Counted from the first letter of the stretch, positions 1-6,562 are shown. The stretch is 9,767 bases of DNA from Planctomycetia bacterium (GCA_009919445.1 RGBY01000083.1:1-9767); one strand, 5' to 3'. Notes: generated by a model not told the origin, from the letters alone. Translations and numbers: made by a program.

Positions 1-1770
1 GTCTCGGCTCCCGTGTCGCCGCCAGCTCCAGCGACTGCTTCTGACATTGAAACCGTGCTGGCCGATTACACCCAGGGCGAGCAGTCAACCCGGCTCATCT
101 GCGATGCCGCCGCCTGGCAGACCGTTCCAGCTGGTCAGCCGGTCGTCAGTCTTGCTGCGGCTGACACGCCGACGGCATTCAGCCTGGAAACGCTCGGCCA
201 TGCCCGCAGCGATGCCGTCTGGGCAACGAGTCGCTCGACGGGCGAACGCGATTCCAAACCACTTGGCGAGGTCGATCGAGCCGGCCGGGTTTTACGGACG
301 CCCAAGCAGCGCATAACCGACGGCCTGCTCTGGCACCGGGTGCGGGGCAAGCTGCAGATCTTTGCGGTCCTTGATAGTCATGTGCTTCTCTCGGGTGGCC
401 CACTTCATGGTCGCAACCTGAAGACAGTTGATACCAAAGGCCAGTGGCAATGGATCAAACAGGACCTCCGAAAGGACATTAATGACTGGCCGACCGGCCA
501 TGTTGTCCATGTTGAGTACGCGGCGATTGAGGGTGAGGCTGCCGTGGCTGAAACGGTGGCTTCGCTTGAGCAACCGCAGCGGGCCGATTTATCCTGGCCC
601 AAGGCGATGAATGCTGCCCTTGCAGCTGACACGATTGACTGGCAAAGCGAGCCAGCGGCTGCCGTGCAGACCATCGCCGAGGCCTACGCCGCCAACCGCG
701 CCGCGATTGTTGCCGATGCCCGGCTCACTTCGGCGACTGCACCGGCATTGCTCGACGGCAACGGCATCGACCAGTTCGTGCTGCTGAAGGGCTCGGCGGC
801 CCGACCGGGAGATTTGTCACCGCGACGATTTTTGGAGGCGATCGACGGACCTGATCAGCCGGACTGGCCAAAGCATTCCTCGGGAAGGCTGGAACTGGCC
901 GAACGGGTACTCGATCCAGCCAATCCGCTGGCCAGCCGGGTCATAGTCAATCGGCTCTGGCATCATCTGTTCGGCCGGGGCCTGGTGCCGACCACTGACA
1001 ACTTTGGCAAGCTGGGTGAGCCACCAGCCGACCCTCAGGCGCAGGCCCTGCTTGATCATCTCGCCGTACGCTTCATCGAAGAAGGCTGGGGCCTCAAAAA
1101 ACTGATCCGGCAGATCGTCACTAGCAACACCTGGCAAATGGCCTCGACGCCGAGCGTTGCAGCGGCCCAGCGAGATCCCCTCAACCTGCTGCTGCATCAC
1201 TATCCACTGCGGCGGCTGGAGGGGGAGGCGATCCGCGACAAGATCCTGGCCGTCAGCGGCCGACTCGATCGCATGGTCGGCGGCCCCAGCGTTGAGGTCT
1301 ATCTAACACCATTCCACGACGGTCGGGGGCGGCCCCAGTCTGGGCCGCTCGATGGCAACGGCCGACGCAGCCTCTACACCAAGATTCGCCGTAACTTCCT
1401 GCCAAGCTTTCTGCTGGCCTTCGATCTGCCGGTACCCTTCCAGGCAATGGGCCGCCGAAACGTCACCAACGTGCCAGCCCAGGCATTGACCCTGATGAAC
1501 GATCCATTTGTCACCGAACAGGCACAGGTCTGGGCCCGACGGCTGCTGGCTGAAACCAGCCTGAGCACCGAGGCCCGGGTCATCCGGATGTACCGCGAGG
1601 CCTTTGCCCGCGAGCCGACTGCTGAGGAACAGGCCGTGGCGATCGAGTTTCTCACCGATCAGGCTGATCGGCACGGCGCCGAATTTGCTACCGATCCAAG
1701 AAACGAAGCTGCTTGGGCAGACTTGGCCCATGCCTTGTTTAACACCAAGGAGTTCATTTTCGTACCGTGA
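1..1770 (+). CDS. DUF1553 (PSD1) domain protein, C-terminal part, 5'-truncated by window edge
   Basis: The frame is open from base 1, so the true start lies outside the window; the GTG at 13 is only the first possible start codon here. 589 residues are visible. The first ~190 form a beta-rich carbohydrate-binding-like segment of the kind often placed between DUF1549 and DUF1553 (LLWHRVRG, VLDSHVLLSGGPLHGR, QWQWIKQDL, GHVVHVEY). From about base 820 to the stop is a typical DUF1553 domain: NPLASRVIVNRLWHHLFGRG, TTDNFGKLGEPP, RRLEGEAIRDKILAVSGRLD, GRRNVTNVPAQALTLMNDPF and the closing ALFNTKEFIFV. Full-length relatives usually begin with a signal peptide, a c-type haem domain (PSCyt1) and DUF1549, so those are expected upstream. 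Such proteins are exported, and in planctomycetes they are almost always followed by a DUF1501 gene, as here. Biochemical function is unproven. The family call is firm; the missing N-terminal domains are inferred. Confidence 0.93.
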   Translation, partial: VSAPVSPPAPATASDIETVLADYTQGEQSTRLICDAAAWQTVPAGQPVVSLAAADTPTAFSLETLGHARSDAVWATSRSTGERDSKPLGEVDRAGRVLRTPKQRITDGLLWHRVRGKLQIFAVLDSHVLLSGGPLHGRNLKTVDTKGQWQWIKQDLRKDINDWPTGHVVHVEYAAIEGEAAVAETVASLEQPQRADLSWPKAMNAALAADTIDWQSEPAAAVQTIAEAYAANRAAIVADARLTSATAPALLDGNGIDQFVLLKGSAARPGDLSPRRFLEAIDGPDQPDWPKHSSGRLELAERVLDPANPLASRVIVNRLWHHLFGRGLVPTTDNFGKLGEPPADPQAQALLDHLAVRFIEEGWGLKKLIRQIVTSNTWQMASTPSVAAAQRDPLNLLLHHYPLRRLEGEAIRDKILAVSGRLDRMVGGPSVEVYLTPFHDGRGRPQSGPLDGNGRRSLYTKIRRNFLPSFLLAFDLPVPFQAMGRRNVTNVPAQALTLMNDPFVTEQAQVWARRLLAETSLSTEARVIRMYREAFAREPTAEEQAVAIEFLTDQADRHGAEFATDPRNEAAWADLAHALFNTKEFIFVP

Positions 1771-1788
1771 GCAGGAGGGGATGTCTTT

Positions 1789-1820
1789 CCCAATCTTCCT
1801 TCTGTTCGGAACCGATTGGG
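1789..1820 (+). terminator. Hairpin just after the DUF1553 stop codon
   Basis: CCCAATC-TTCC (1789-1799) pairs with GGAA (1808-1811) and GATTGGG (1814-1820). This gives an 11-bp stem with a 2-base bulge (CC, 1812-1813) and an 8-base loop, starting 18 bases past the stop. There is no T-run on either strand, so it does not look like a classical intrinsic terminator. It may stabilise the upstream mRNA end, attenuate read-through into the DUF1501 gene, or belong to the structured element that follows. GATTGG can alternatively pair with CCAATC at 1839-1844, so two folds compete. The pairing is seen directly; the role is inferred. Confidence 0.4.
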
Positions 1821-1823
1821 CGA

Positions 1824-1988
1824 GGGGCGTCGCCCATGCCAATCGAGCGGCGTTGGAAACTGAGCGCAGCCAGGAAGGCGAAGCGAAGTTTCCGTCGAGA
1901 GAGTGGAGGTCAGGATGACCTCCGTCGAGAGAGTGGAGGTCAGGATGACCGGAGCGAACGTCCGGCGAGATGGCACGGGCGACGCCCC
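1824..1988. repeat. Inverted-repeat-bounded structured element (MITE/REP-like or structured RNA)
   Basis: GGGGCGTCGCCCATGCCA (1824-1841) is the reverse complement of TGGCACGGGCGACGCCCC (1971-1988) at 17 of 18 positions. TCG/CGA at 1843-1845/1966-1968 can add three more pairs beyond a small internal loop. Three smaller hairpins lie inside: GGAAACT/AGTTTCC (1855-1861/1887-1893), GGAGGTCA/TGACCTCC with a 3-base loop (1905-1912/1916-1923), and CCGGA/TCCGG (1949-1953/1961-1965). The result is a multibranched layout with a long closing stem. The element fills most of the unusually long gap between two genes that normally sit close together, which suggests an insertion. No transposase and no clear target-site duplication are seen. 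It could be a non-autonomous mobile repeat, a dispersed extragenic repeat, or a structured RNA in the operon leader. Confidence 0.6.
1891..1950. repeat. Exact tandem duplication, 2 x 30 bp
   Basis: Bases 1891-1920 and 1921-1950 are identical over all 30 positions (each begins TCCGTCGAGA and ends CAGGATGACC). The unit carries the GGAGGTCA hairpin arm. In the first copy the hairpin is completed across the junction (1905-1923); in the second only a 5-bp GGTCA/TGACC stem remains (1938-1950). Absence of any mismatch points to a recent duplication or to continuing slippage. It is non-coding on the chosen annotation. Confidence 0.95.
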
Positions 1989-2049
1989 GGCGCTGCGGCG
2001 ACAACGCCAAAAACTCAATGAGGCCCCAGCCAATCGAGTGGATCAACCT

Positions 2050-2054
2050 GAGGA
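2050..2054 (+). promoter_or_regulatory. Ribosome binding site deciding the DUF1501 start
   Basis: GAGGA lies 11 bases before the ATG at 2066. The other in-frame ATGs at 1970 and 2018 have no comparable purine-rich site upstream, and the one at 1970 sits inside the inverted-repeat arm region. This supports 2066 as the start. Confidence 0.5.
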
Positions 2055-2065
2055 CAAGCAAACCA

Positions 2066-3508
2066 ATGACACCCACCCACCACTGCCATCGTTACCGTCC
2101 GTTGCCGCTGTCCCGTCGCGGGCTGCTGCAGCAGGCCTCCTGCGGCTTCGGTGGCATCGCCGCCGCCGCGTTGTTGCATCGTGATGCAGCCCGAGCCTCT
2201 TCGGGCGTGGTCGACACGCTGCATCATCCGGCCCGGGCCACCAGCGTGATCTTCCTCTATATGGACGGCGGCGTCTCACAGGTTGACAGCTTCGACCCCA
2301 AGCCACGTCTGGCCCAGGATGCCGGCAAGGATCCCCACAGCCTGTTCAAGGTCGATGCCACCCAGTTCAACAATGTCGGCACGGTGCTGCCGAGTCCCTG
2401 GCAGTTCAAGCCCTATGGCAAGAGTGGCATCCCAGTCAGTGACCTGTTTCCGCACATCGGCGGCGTAGTCGATGAGTTGGCGATCATCCGCTCGATGACC
2501 AGCGAGTTTCCTGAACACACTAACGCCAACTACTTTCTGCACACTGGCAGCGGCCTGCAGGGACGGCCAAGCATGGGGGCGTGGACGACCTATGGCCTCG
2601 GCAGTGAGAACGACGAACTGCCCGGCTACATGGTGCTTAACGGCGGTCTGATTCCCCCCGGGGGCCTCGACAACTTTACCAACGGTTTTCTACCGGCAAC
2701 CTATCAGGGGTCAGTAGTCAAGCCAAACGCTGTTGGTCTTGCCAACGTGCAGCCGCGAGAAAAAGATCGGTCACATCAAGTGGCCAAGCTTGACCTTGCT
2801 CGCCGGCTCGACCAGGGCTTTGCCCAAAGGTTGGCGATAGGCGGCCAGCCACCCGATGCCCTTGAAAGTGCCATCGCGAACCAAGAGTTGGCCTATCGGA
2901 TGCAGACCGAAGTGCCGGACTTACTCGATCTGGCTAGCGAAACCGCCGGCACCAAGCGGGCCTATGGGCTGGAGAGTGACTATAAGCCGACGCAGATTTT
3001 TGGCACCGAATGCCTGTTGGCCCGACGGATGGTCGAGCGGGGGGTTCGGTTTATTGAGCTGACCTGCCCGAAGGTAGGCGGTGACCGCTGGGACCAGCAC
3101 GGCAACCTTAAGGAGGGCCATGAGAACAATGCCCGGGCGGTTGACCAGCCAATTGCCGCCCTGATCAGCGACCTGCGGCAGCGTGGCCTGCTCGACTCAA
3201 CGCTCGTCGTCTGGAGCGGGGAGTTTGGCCGCACACCATTCGCCCAGGGCACGAACGGCCGCGACCACAATCCGCAGGCCTTCTCACTCTGGCTGGCCGG
3301 CGGCGGCGTGAAGGGAGGCACGGTGATTGGAGCCACCGACGACTATGGCTATCGCGTGGTTGAGAAGAAGTTCATGATCCACGACCTCCACGCTACCATG
3401 CTGCACCTGCTGGGCATCGATCACGAGCGGCTGACCTATCGCTTCAGCGGTCGCGACATGCGACTGACCGACGTGCACGGTCATGTCATCCATGACGCCC
3501 TGGCCTGA
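2066..3508 (+). CDS. DUF1501 family protein with twin-arginine signal
   Basis: A 480-residue protein of normal length for DUF1501, a family with an alkaline-phosphatase/sulfatase-like fold; catalytic activity is not established for most members. A Tat signal is visible at residues 16-40 (S-R-R-G-L-L-Q, then an Ala/Gly-rich hydrophobic stretch), so it should be exported folded. Family motifs in order: MDGGVSQVDSFDPKP (66-80), DELAIIRSM, HTNANYFLHTGS, GRPSMGAW, WDQHG (342-346), SGEFGRTP (384-391), GRDHN (398-402), HDLHATMLHLLG (439-450) and YRFSGRD (458-464). The Asp/His-rich motifs match the places where metal ligands occur in the superfamily. The start at 2066 is chosen because of the GAGGA at 2050 and because it places the Arg pair near the N-terminus; a start at 1970 would add 32 residues derived from repeat sequence. 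It follows the DUF1553 gene on the same strand, the standard planctomycete pairing, though separated by 295 bases. Confidence 0.93.
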   Translation: MTPTHHCHRYRPLPLSRRGLLQQASCGFGGIAAAALLHRDAARASSGVVDTLHHPARATSVIFLYMDGGVSQVDSFDPKPRLAQDAGKDPHSLFKVDATQFNNVGTVLPSPWQFKPYGKSGIPVSDLFPHIGGVVDELAIIRSMTSEFPEHTNANYFLHTGSGLQGRPSMGAWTTYGLGSENDELPGYMVLNGGLIPPGGLDNFTNGFLPATYQGSVVKPNAVGLANVQPREKDRSHQVAKLDLARRLDQGFAQRLAIGGQPPDALESAIANQELAYRMQTEVPDLLDLASETAGTKRAYGLESDYKPTQIFGTECLLARRMVERGVRFIELTCPKVGGDRWDQHGNLKEGHENNARAVDQPIAALISDLRQRGLLDSTLVVWSGEFGRTPFAQGTNGRDHNPQAFSLWLAGGGVKGGTVIGATDDYGYRVVEKKFMIHDLHATMLHLLGIDHERLTYRFSGRDMRLTDVHGHVIHDALA

Positions 3509-3526
3509 GCCGGGTCTTGTGCCGGG
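3509..3526. other. Convergent intergenic gap
   Basis: Only 18 bases separate the stop codons of the converging DUF1501 (+) and DUF1080 (-) genes. GCCGGGT occurs twice (3509-3515 and 3521-3527). CGGGT (3523-3527) can pair with ACCCG (3543-3547), a weak 5-bp stem reaching into the DUF1080 coding end. No convincing terminator for either direction is seen, so antisense overlap of the transcripts is likely. Confidence 0.6.
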
Positions 3527-4189
3527 TTAGGGCAGCCGTTTGACCCGTAAATCTTTGTAGTGAACGACGCTCTTGGGGTCGTGGGCCTGAATGGCAAAGG
3601 TGCCAGGGGAAAGCTTGCGGCCGGCCATGCCCTTGGGCGGCTGCCAGTCGTCAGGCTCGGTCCAGTCAGTGGTTACCTCGCCGTTGATCTTCACCACAAT
3701 ATGCTTGCCATCCACGATGATGTCGTAATCGTACCACTGGCCATCCTCGACCGGTGACTCATCAAGGACGTCAGCTACCGCATAGAGCCCACCGGTTTTC
3801 TTGCGGTCACCATGGGTCTGGTTGACCTGGCATTCATAGCCAGCGGCCGGCCAACCCGAGTCTTGATACTGCGTGTGAAAATAGAGCCCGCTATTGGCCT
3901 TGGGCATGGTCTTGACGGTGGCATGCCAGTGGAAGTTGGTGAACTGCTCGTCCAACGGGTCGTCAGGATCACCGACCCAGAACAGGTGACACCGCGGGCC
4001 GTCAACAACCAGCACGCCGTCTTCAACGTTGAAGGAATCAGGATTTTCAGGGTTGGCCTTCCAGCCGGTCAGATCTTTGCCGTTGAACATGCTGATCCAG
4101 CCGTCCTTGGAGGACTCAGCAGCATTGGCAGATGACGCAAGAAGGCTAGCGAGTAACACTAGGATCAGCGAAGGGCGATAGTGAGTCAT
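3527..4189 (-). CDS. Exported DUF1080 protein (3-keto-disaccharide hydrolase domain)
   Basis: A 220-residue protein. Residues 1-23 form a clear signal peptide with a likely cut after ANA (A23/A24). The mature part is one DUF1080 domain, a concanavalin/LamG-like beta-sandwich now often called 3-keto-disaccharide hydrolase after characterised members. Visible signatures: GWISMFNGKDLTGWKA (30-45), DSFNVEDGVLVVDG, NFHWHATVKTMPKANSGLYF, AAGYECQVNQTHGD, KTGGLYAV, GQWYDYDIIVDGKHIVVKINGE, TDWTEPDDW and the closing AIQAHDPKSVVHYKDLRVKRLP. The length fits a single-domain member. The ATG at 4189 has an AAGGAG site 9 bases upstream. It lies 96 bases downstream of the copper/haem protein gene on the same strand with no clear terminator between, so co-transcription is plausible. 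The sugar substrate cannot be told, and many planctomycete DUF1080 proteins are uncharacterised. Confidence 0.92.
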   Translation of the reverse strand: MTHYRPSLILVLLASLLASSANAAESSKDGWISMFNGKDLTGWKANPENPDSFNVEDGVLVVDGPRCHLFWVGDPDDPLDEQFTNFHWHATVKTMPKANSGLYFHTQYQDSGWPAAGYECQVNQTHGDRKKTGGLYAVADVLDESPVEDGQWYDYDIIVDGKHIVVKINGEVTTDWTEPDDWQPPKGMAGRKLSPGTFAIQAHDPKSVVHYKDLRVKRLP

Positions 4190-4198
4190 GAAGAAAAA

Positions 4199-4204
4199 CT
4201 CCTT
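4199..4204 (-). promoter_or_regulatory. Shine-Dalgarno site of the DUF1080 gene
   Basis: On the minus strand AAGGAG lies 9 bases before the ATG at 4189. It is a near-ideal site, implying that the gene is translated from its own start even if transcribed from upstream. Confidence 0.75.
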
Positions 4205-4285
4205 AGTGAGAAAGGGCGTCTCTGTTCTTTGCAGGGAAACAAGAATGTACTTGCCAGCCAGTTCTTACAGAAACAATTTTTGATT

Positions 4286-6277
4286 TTACTGCTCCTCAAG
4301 AAGCGGCTGGAGACGTTCCGGGAGTTCGCTGCGGCTGAGTTGCTGATCTCCATTGCGATCGAGCCGACTGAAGGCCGTCTCGATGGCCGGTCGGTTCCCG
4401 GTGGTGCGGGTCGGCCTTCTTCGGGGCCGGCGGATGTTCTGCTCCGGCCAGGTGCCGGCTGGCACGTTCGGGAGAAAATATTCGACGTACCCAAGCAGCA
4501 TTTCATCAAAAGTCTGTGGGCCCCAGCGGACGGTCTGGGTGGGATCTGGGTTGGCCGGGTTCTGGTCGCTGTTATCAAACCAGGCAGTAAAGCGAATAGT
4601 GTCGCCAGCGTGCAGGGCCTTCGGCTCGGCATAGCGGTAGAGCAGCTGCCAGTTGAAGTCGTAGCGGGGAATGTCGAGAAGGGTCTCTGTCTTGCCCTGC
4701 TGGTCAATCACGTCATAGCGGCAGGCGGCACCACGCAGATGCAGGTGCGGCAGGAAGCCGAGCAGGGTGGCATCGACAGGCAGTCGCAGGGAAGCCTCTT
4801 CTCGATGGTGGGCCGCTCCGGGAGGAATCTGAATACGGTGATTGGCAATACCCTTGACCCGCACCTCATGGTGGGGTGGCTCCTTGGCATAGATCACTCC
4901 CACGCGAGTGCGGTCGGTCGTGGCCATGCCGTTTGGCGTGTAGTGCATTTGAAAAACGAGCTGTGCCCCCTTGGGAAGATATCGGGCATAGCCCTCGGGA
5001 TATTGCCAGACGGCCTGGCCGGGGACATAGCCACCCCAGAGGCCGTCCTCTTCCTCTGCTCTGGGGCTTGCAGGTGTTGAGTCTGGTTGCCGCACCGTGA
5101 TGATCACATGATGCACGACCTCAGGGTTGCCCGCCTGAATTTCAATTGCCTGCACCCACTTTGACTCCATCAGGCCAGTATCGACGGTGACGTACTGATA
5201 GGGCATGACACCAGTTGCCTTGATTGGAATCGCCTCAGCAAATTCCCAGACCGCATCGGGCGTGCCGATCTGCCACGAGTCTGGGAAGACAACGGGTGCC
5301 GGGGCGTCTGCCTCATCGCCGCGTGGTTGCCCGCCTCGCAGCCAGGCCAAGAGCTCGTCCCGATCATGGGCCGAAAGTGATCGATCGTTCTCCCAGATTA
5401 ATGGCTGCGGCTTTGTGGTTTCGGTCTGGCCGGGAGCGGCCGCGAACCAAGGGGGCATGGTTTTCTTCTCAATTACCGTCTCGATCATGCCAGCATGGGC
5501 AGCCACGTCGGCATACGTTCCCAGCGGGAAAGGCCCCAGGCCACCCTCCCGATGGCATTCAAGACAGTGCCGCTGGATGATGCGAGAGATCCGTCCGTGG
5601 TAGGTAACGGTCGTGTCACCGATTTGTTTGGCATTGAAGTCGAGCTCGCAGCCCGGTGCCGTGGTTGCCTCCACTGCGGGCTGTTTCCCAGCCAGAAGAG
5701 CTTGGATGGCATCAGCAAGATAGGTTCGCTGCGGCTGGTCACGGGCATAACCAAAGCCGTACTGGTCATCGACTGCACCGTGGTAGGCAACTGTCCGCTG
5801 GGCATCGACGACCACGGCGTCAGTGGTGCTGGTTGCGCCGAGTTGCCGTACCAGTTGCCCTTCAGGGTCATGCACATAACGTGCTCCGGGGACGGTTGCG
5901 GCAGCGACAGCCATATCGGCTTGTGCATCGGTGGCAATCGGGTTAACCAAGATAAACTGCACACCACCGGGCGTATGCTGAGCGAGATCAGCGAGTGTGG
6001 GCAGGTACTTGCGACTGAGTGGGCATGATGTGCTGGTCAAGCAAAAAACGGTCAGGCGAGTGGGCGAGTGTTTGTGTGGGAAGTGGTGCTTCTTGCCACT
6101 GATGTCAGTCAACACAAGCGGTTCGATGAGCCTGCCGACGCCGTGCTCAGTTGGCCGGAGCGGCTCTGGGCCCTGGCGAGGCGAATCGGCCGCCCTGCCC
6201 TGCCCCGTGCCGACAAGGGCGGCCATGAACGTGAGGGCAATCCAACAGGGTGGCGACCAGGATCTCAGTTGTTTCAT
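4286..6277 (-). CDS. Exported redoxin / cytochrome c / copper type II monooxygenase-like / EF-hand fusion
   Basis: A 663-residue protein. Residues 1-30 form a signal peptide ending in GRAA. Residues ~45-195 are a thioredoxin-fold redoxin-like domain (TVFCLTSTSCPLSRKYLP, Cys79 and Cys85; DAVVVDAQRTVAYHGAVDD). A single c-type haem motif C-L-E-C-H (238-242) follows, with TMPPW (273-277) as possible axial Met region. Residues ~345-605 resemble peptidylglycine/dopamine-type copper monooxygenases: HH at 389-390, QMHYTPNG with H445, HLHLRG with H511 and H513, and M593. These correspond in order to the three His of one copper site and His-x-His plus Met of the other. After a basic linker (RRPRRRP, ~616-622) comes one EF-hand, D640-x-N642-x-D644 to E651. 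AGGAG lies 7 bases before the ATG. The protein should act in the periplasm or on the cell surface, with haem feeding electrons and copper activating O2. Substrate unknown; activity is inferred from ligands only. Confidence 0.87.
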   Translation of the reverse strand: MKQLRSWSPPCWIALTFMAALVGTGQGRAADSPRQGPEPLRPTEHGVGRLIEPLVLTDISGKKHHFPHKHSPTRLTVFCLTSTSCPLSRKYLPTLADLAQHTPGGVQFILVNPIATDAQADMAVAAATVPGARYVHDPEGQLVRQLGATSTTDAVVVDAQRTVAYHGAVDDQYGFGYARDQPQRTYLADAIQALLAGKQPAVEATTAPGCELDFNAKQIGDTTVTYHGRISRIIQRHCLECHREGGLGPFPLGTYADVAAHAGMIETVIEKKTMPPWFAAAPGQTETTKPQPLIWENDRSLSAHDRDELLAWLRGGQPRGDEADAPAPVVFPDSWQIGTPDAVWEFAEAIPIKATGVMPYQYVTVDTGLMESKWVQAIEIQAGNPEVVHHVIITVRQPDSTPASPRAEEEDGLWGGYVPGQAVWQYPEGYARYLPKGAQLVFQMHYTPNGMATTDRTRVGVIYAKEPPHHEVRVKGIANHRIQIPPGAAHHREEASLRLPVDATLLGFLPHLHLRGAACRYDVIDQQGKTETLLDIPRYDFNWQLLYRYAEPKALHAGDTIRFTAWFDNSDQNPANPDPTQTVRWGPQTFDEMLLGYVEYFLPNVPAGTWPEQNIRRPRRRPTRTTGNRPAIETAFSRLDRNGDQQLSRSELPERLQPLLEEQ

Positions 6278-6284
6278 TTCTGGG

Positions 6285-6289
6285 CTCCT
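6285..6289 (-). promoter_or_regulatory. Shine-Dalgarno site of the copper/haem protein gene
   Basis: On the minus strand AGGAG lies 7 bases upstream of the ATG at 6277. It fixes the start, which also places the signal peptide at the extreme N-terminus. Confidence 0.75.
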
Positions 6290-6354
6290 GTGATCAGTTA
6301 CTCATCGTTGGCCGGTTCCTGCCGCGAACGGACGCAGCCCCGAGCTGACATGCT

Positions 6355-6414
6355 ACCTTCCTGCAGGGTGCCGTATGATGAAACGACCCCAAGGAAGCAA
6401 AGTTTCAGGAAGGT
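6355..6414. repeat. 9-bp inverted repeat in the divergent intergenic region
   Basis: ACCTTCCTG (6355-6363) and CAGGAAGGT (6406-6414) are perfect reverse complements 42 bases apart, centred about 110 bases from the minus-strand start and about 180 from the plus-strand start. It may be a regulator-binding pair, a 5'-leader stem, or chance. The intervening bases include a third AAGGAA copy near 6391. Confidence 0.4.
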
Positions 6415-6550
6415 TTCACGAAAGATTGGCATGGCAGCGGATCAGGCATTGAGGAAGGTGGCCTGCTGGCAGTGACGGGCTCTCTTGCCATTGCCATGGT
6501 ATCGAAAACCAAGAGGCCACTGGTGATGGTGGCTGTGAGTTATCAAAACG

Positions 6551-6555
6551 CAGGA
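6551..6555 (+). promoter_or_regulatory. Ribosome binding site deciding the YdiJ-like start
   Basis: CAGGA ends at 6555. It is only one base from the ATG at 6557 but 7 bases from the in-frame ATG at 6563. Normal spacing therefore favours 6563, giving a protein beginning M-T-N-A-A-I-H, two residues shorter than the maximal frame. Confidence 0.55.
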
Positions 6556-6562
6556 AATGCTG

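Larger units (their letters stand above)
6278..6562. promoter_or_regulatory. Divergent intergenic region, probable promoters in both directions
   Basis: About 285 bases separate the divergently transcribed copper/haem protein gene (-) and the YdiJ-like gene (+), so promoters for both should lie here. I find no convincing -35/-10 pair on either strand. The clearest structure is a perfect 9-bp inverted repeat (6355-6363/6406-6414). A small hairpin GCCAC/GTGGC (6516-6520/6529-6533) sits about 30 bases before the plus-strand start. No small gene with convincing features was found. Confidence 0.4.

Noticed and set aside
1891..1950. Possible CRISPR array
   Set aside because: Two 30-base units are directly adjacent with no spacer between them, so this is a tandem duplication.
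1824..1988. Insertion sequence
   Set aside because: Terminal inverted repeats are present, but only ~130 bases lie between them, with no transposase and no evident target-site duplication. Kept only as a MITE/REP-like or RNA candidate.
1303..2076. 257-residue open frame on the minus strand, with duplicated HPDLHSLDG-like units
   Set aside because: It is antisense to the conserved DUF1553 end, and its repeated peptide is only the translated 30-bp tandem duplication. No family motif or ribosome site supports it.
4190..4285. Terminator between the copper/haem and DUF1080 genes
   Set aside because: Only a 4-bp CAAG/CTTG stem is visible and no T-run follows on the minus strand, so read-through is the simpler view.
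4181..5080. 299-residue open frame on the plus strand
   Set aside because: It lies antisense to the copper/haem protein, whose motifs and signal peptide are clear. The translation shows no coherent domain.
6068..6475. 135-residue open frame spanning the divergent intergenic region
   Set aside because: It overlaps the N-terminal coding part of the copper/haem gene on the opposite strand. It has no ribosome site and its composition looks random.
6485..6513. TTGCCA as a -35 box for the YdiJ-like gene
   Set aside because: No acceptable -10 hexamer lies 16-18 bases downstream of either TTGCCA copy.
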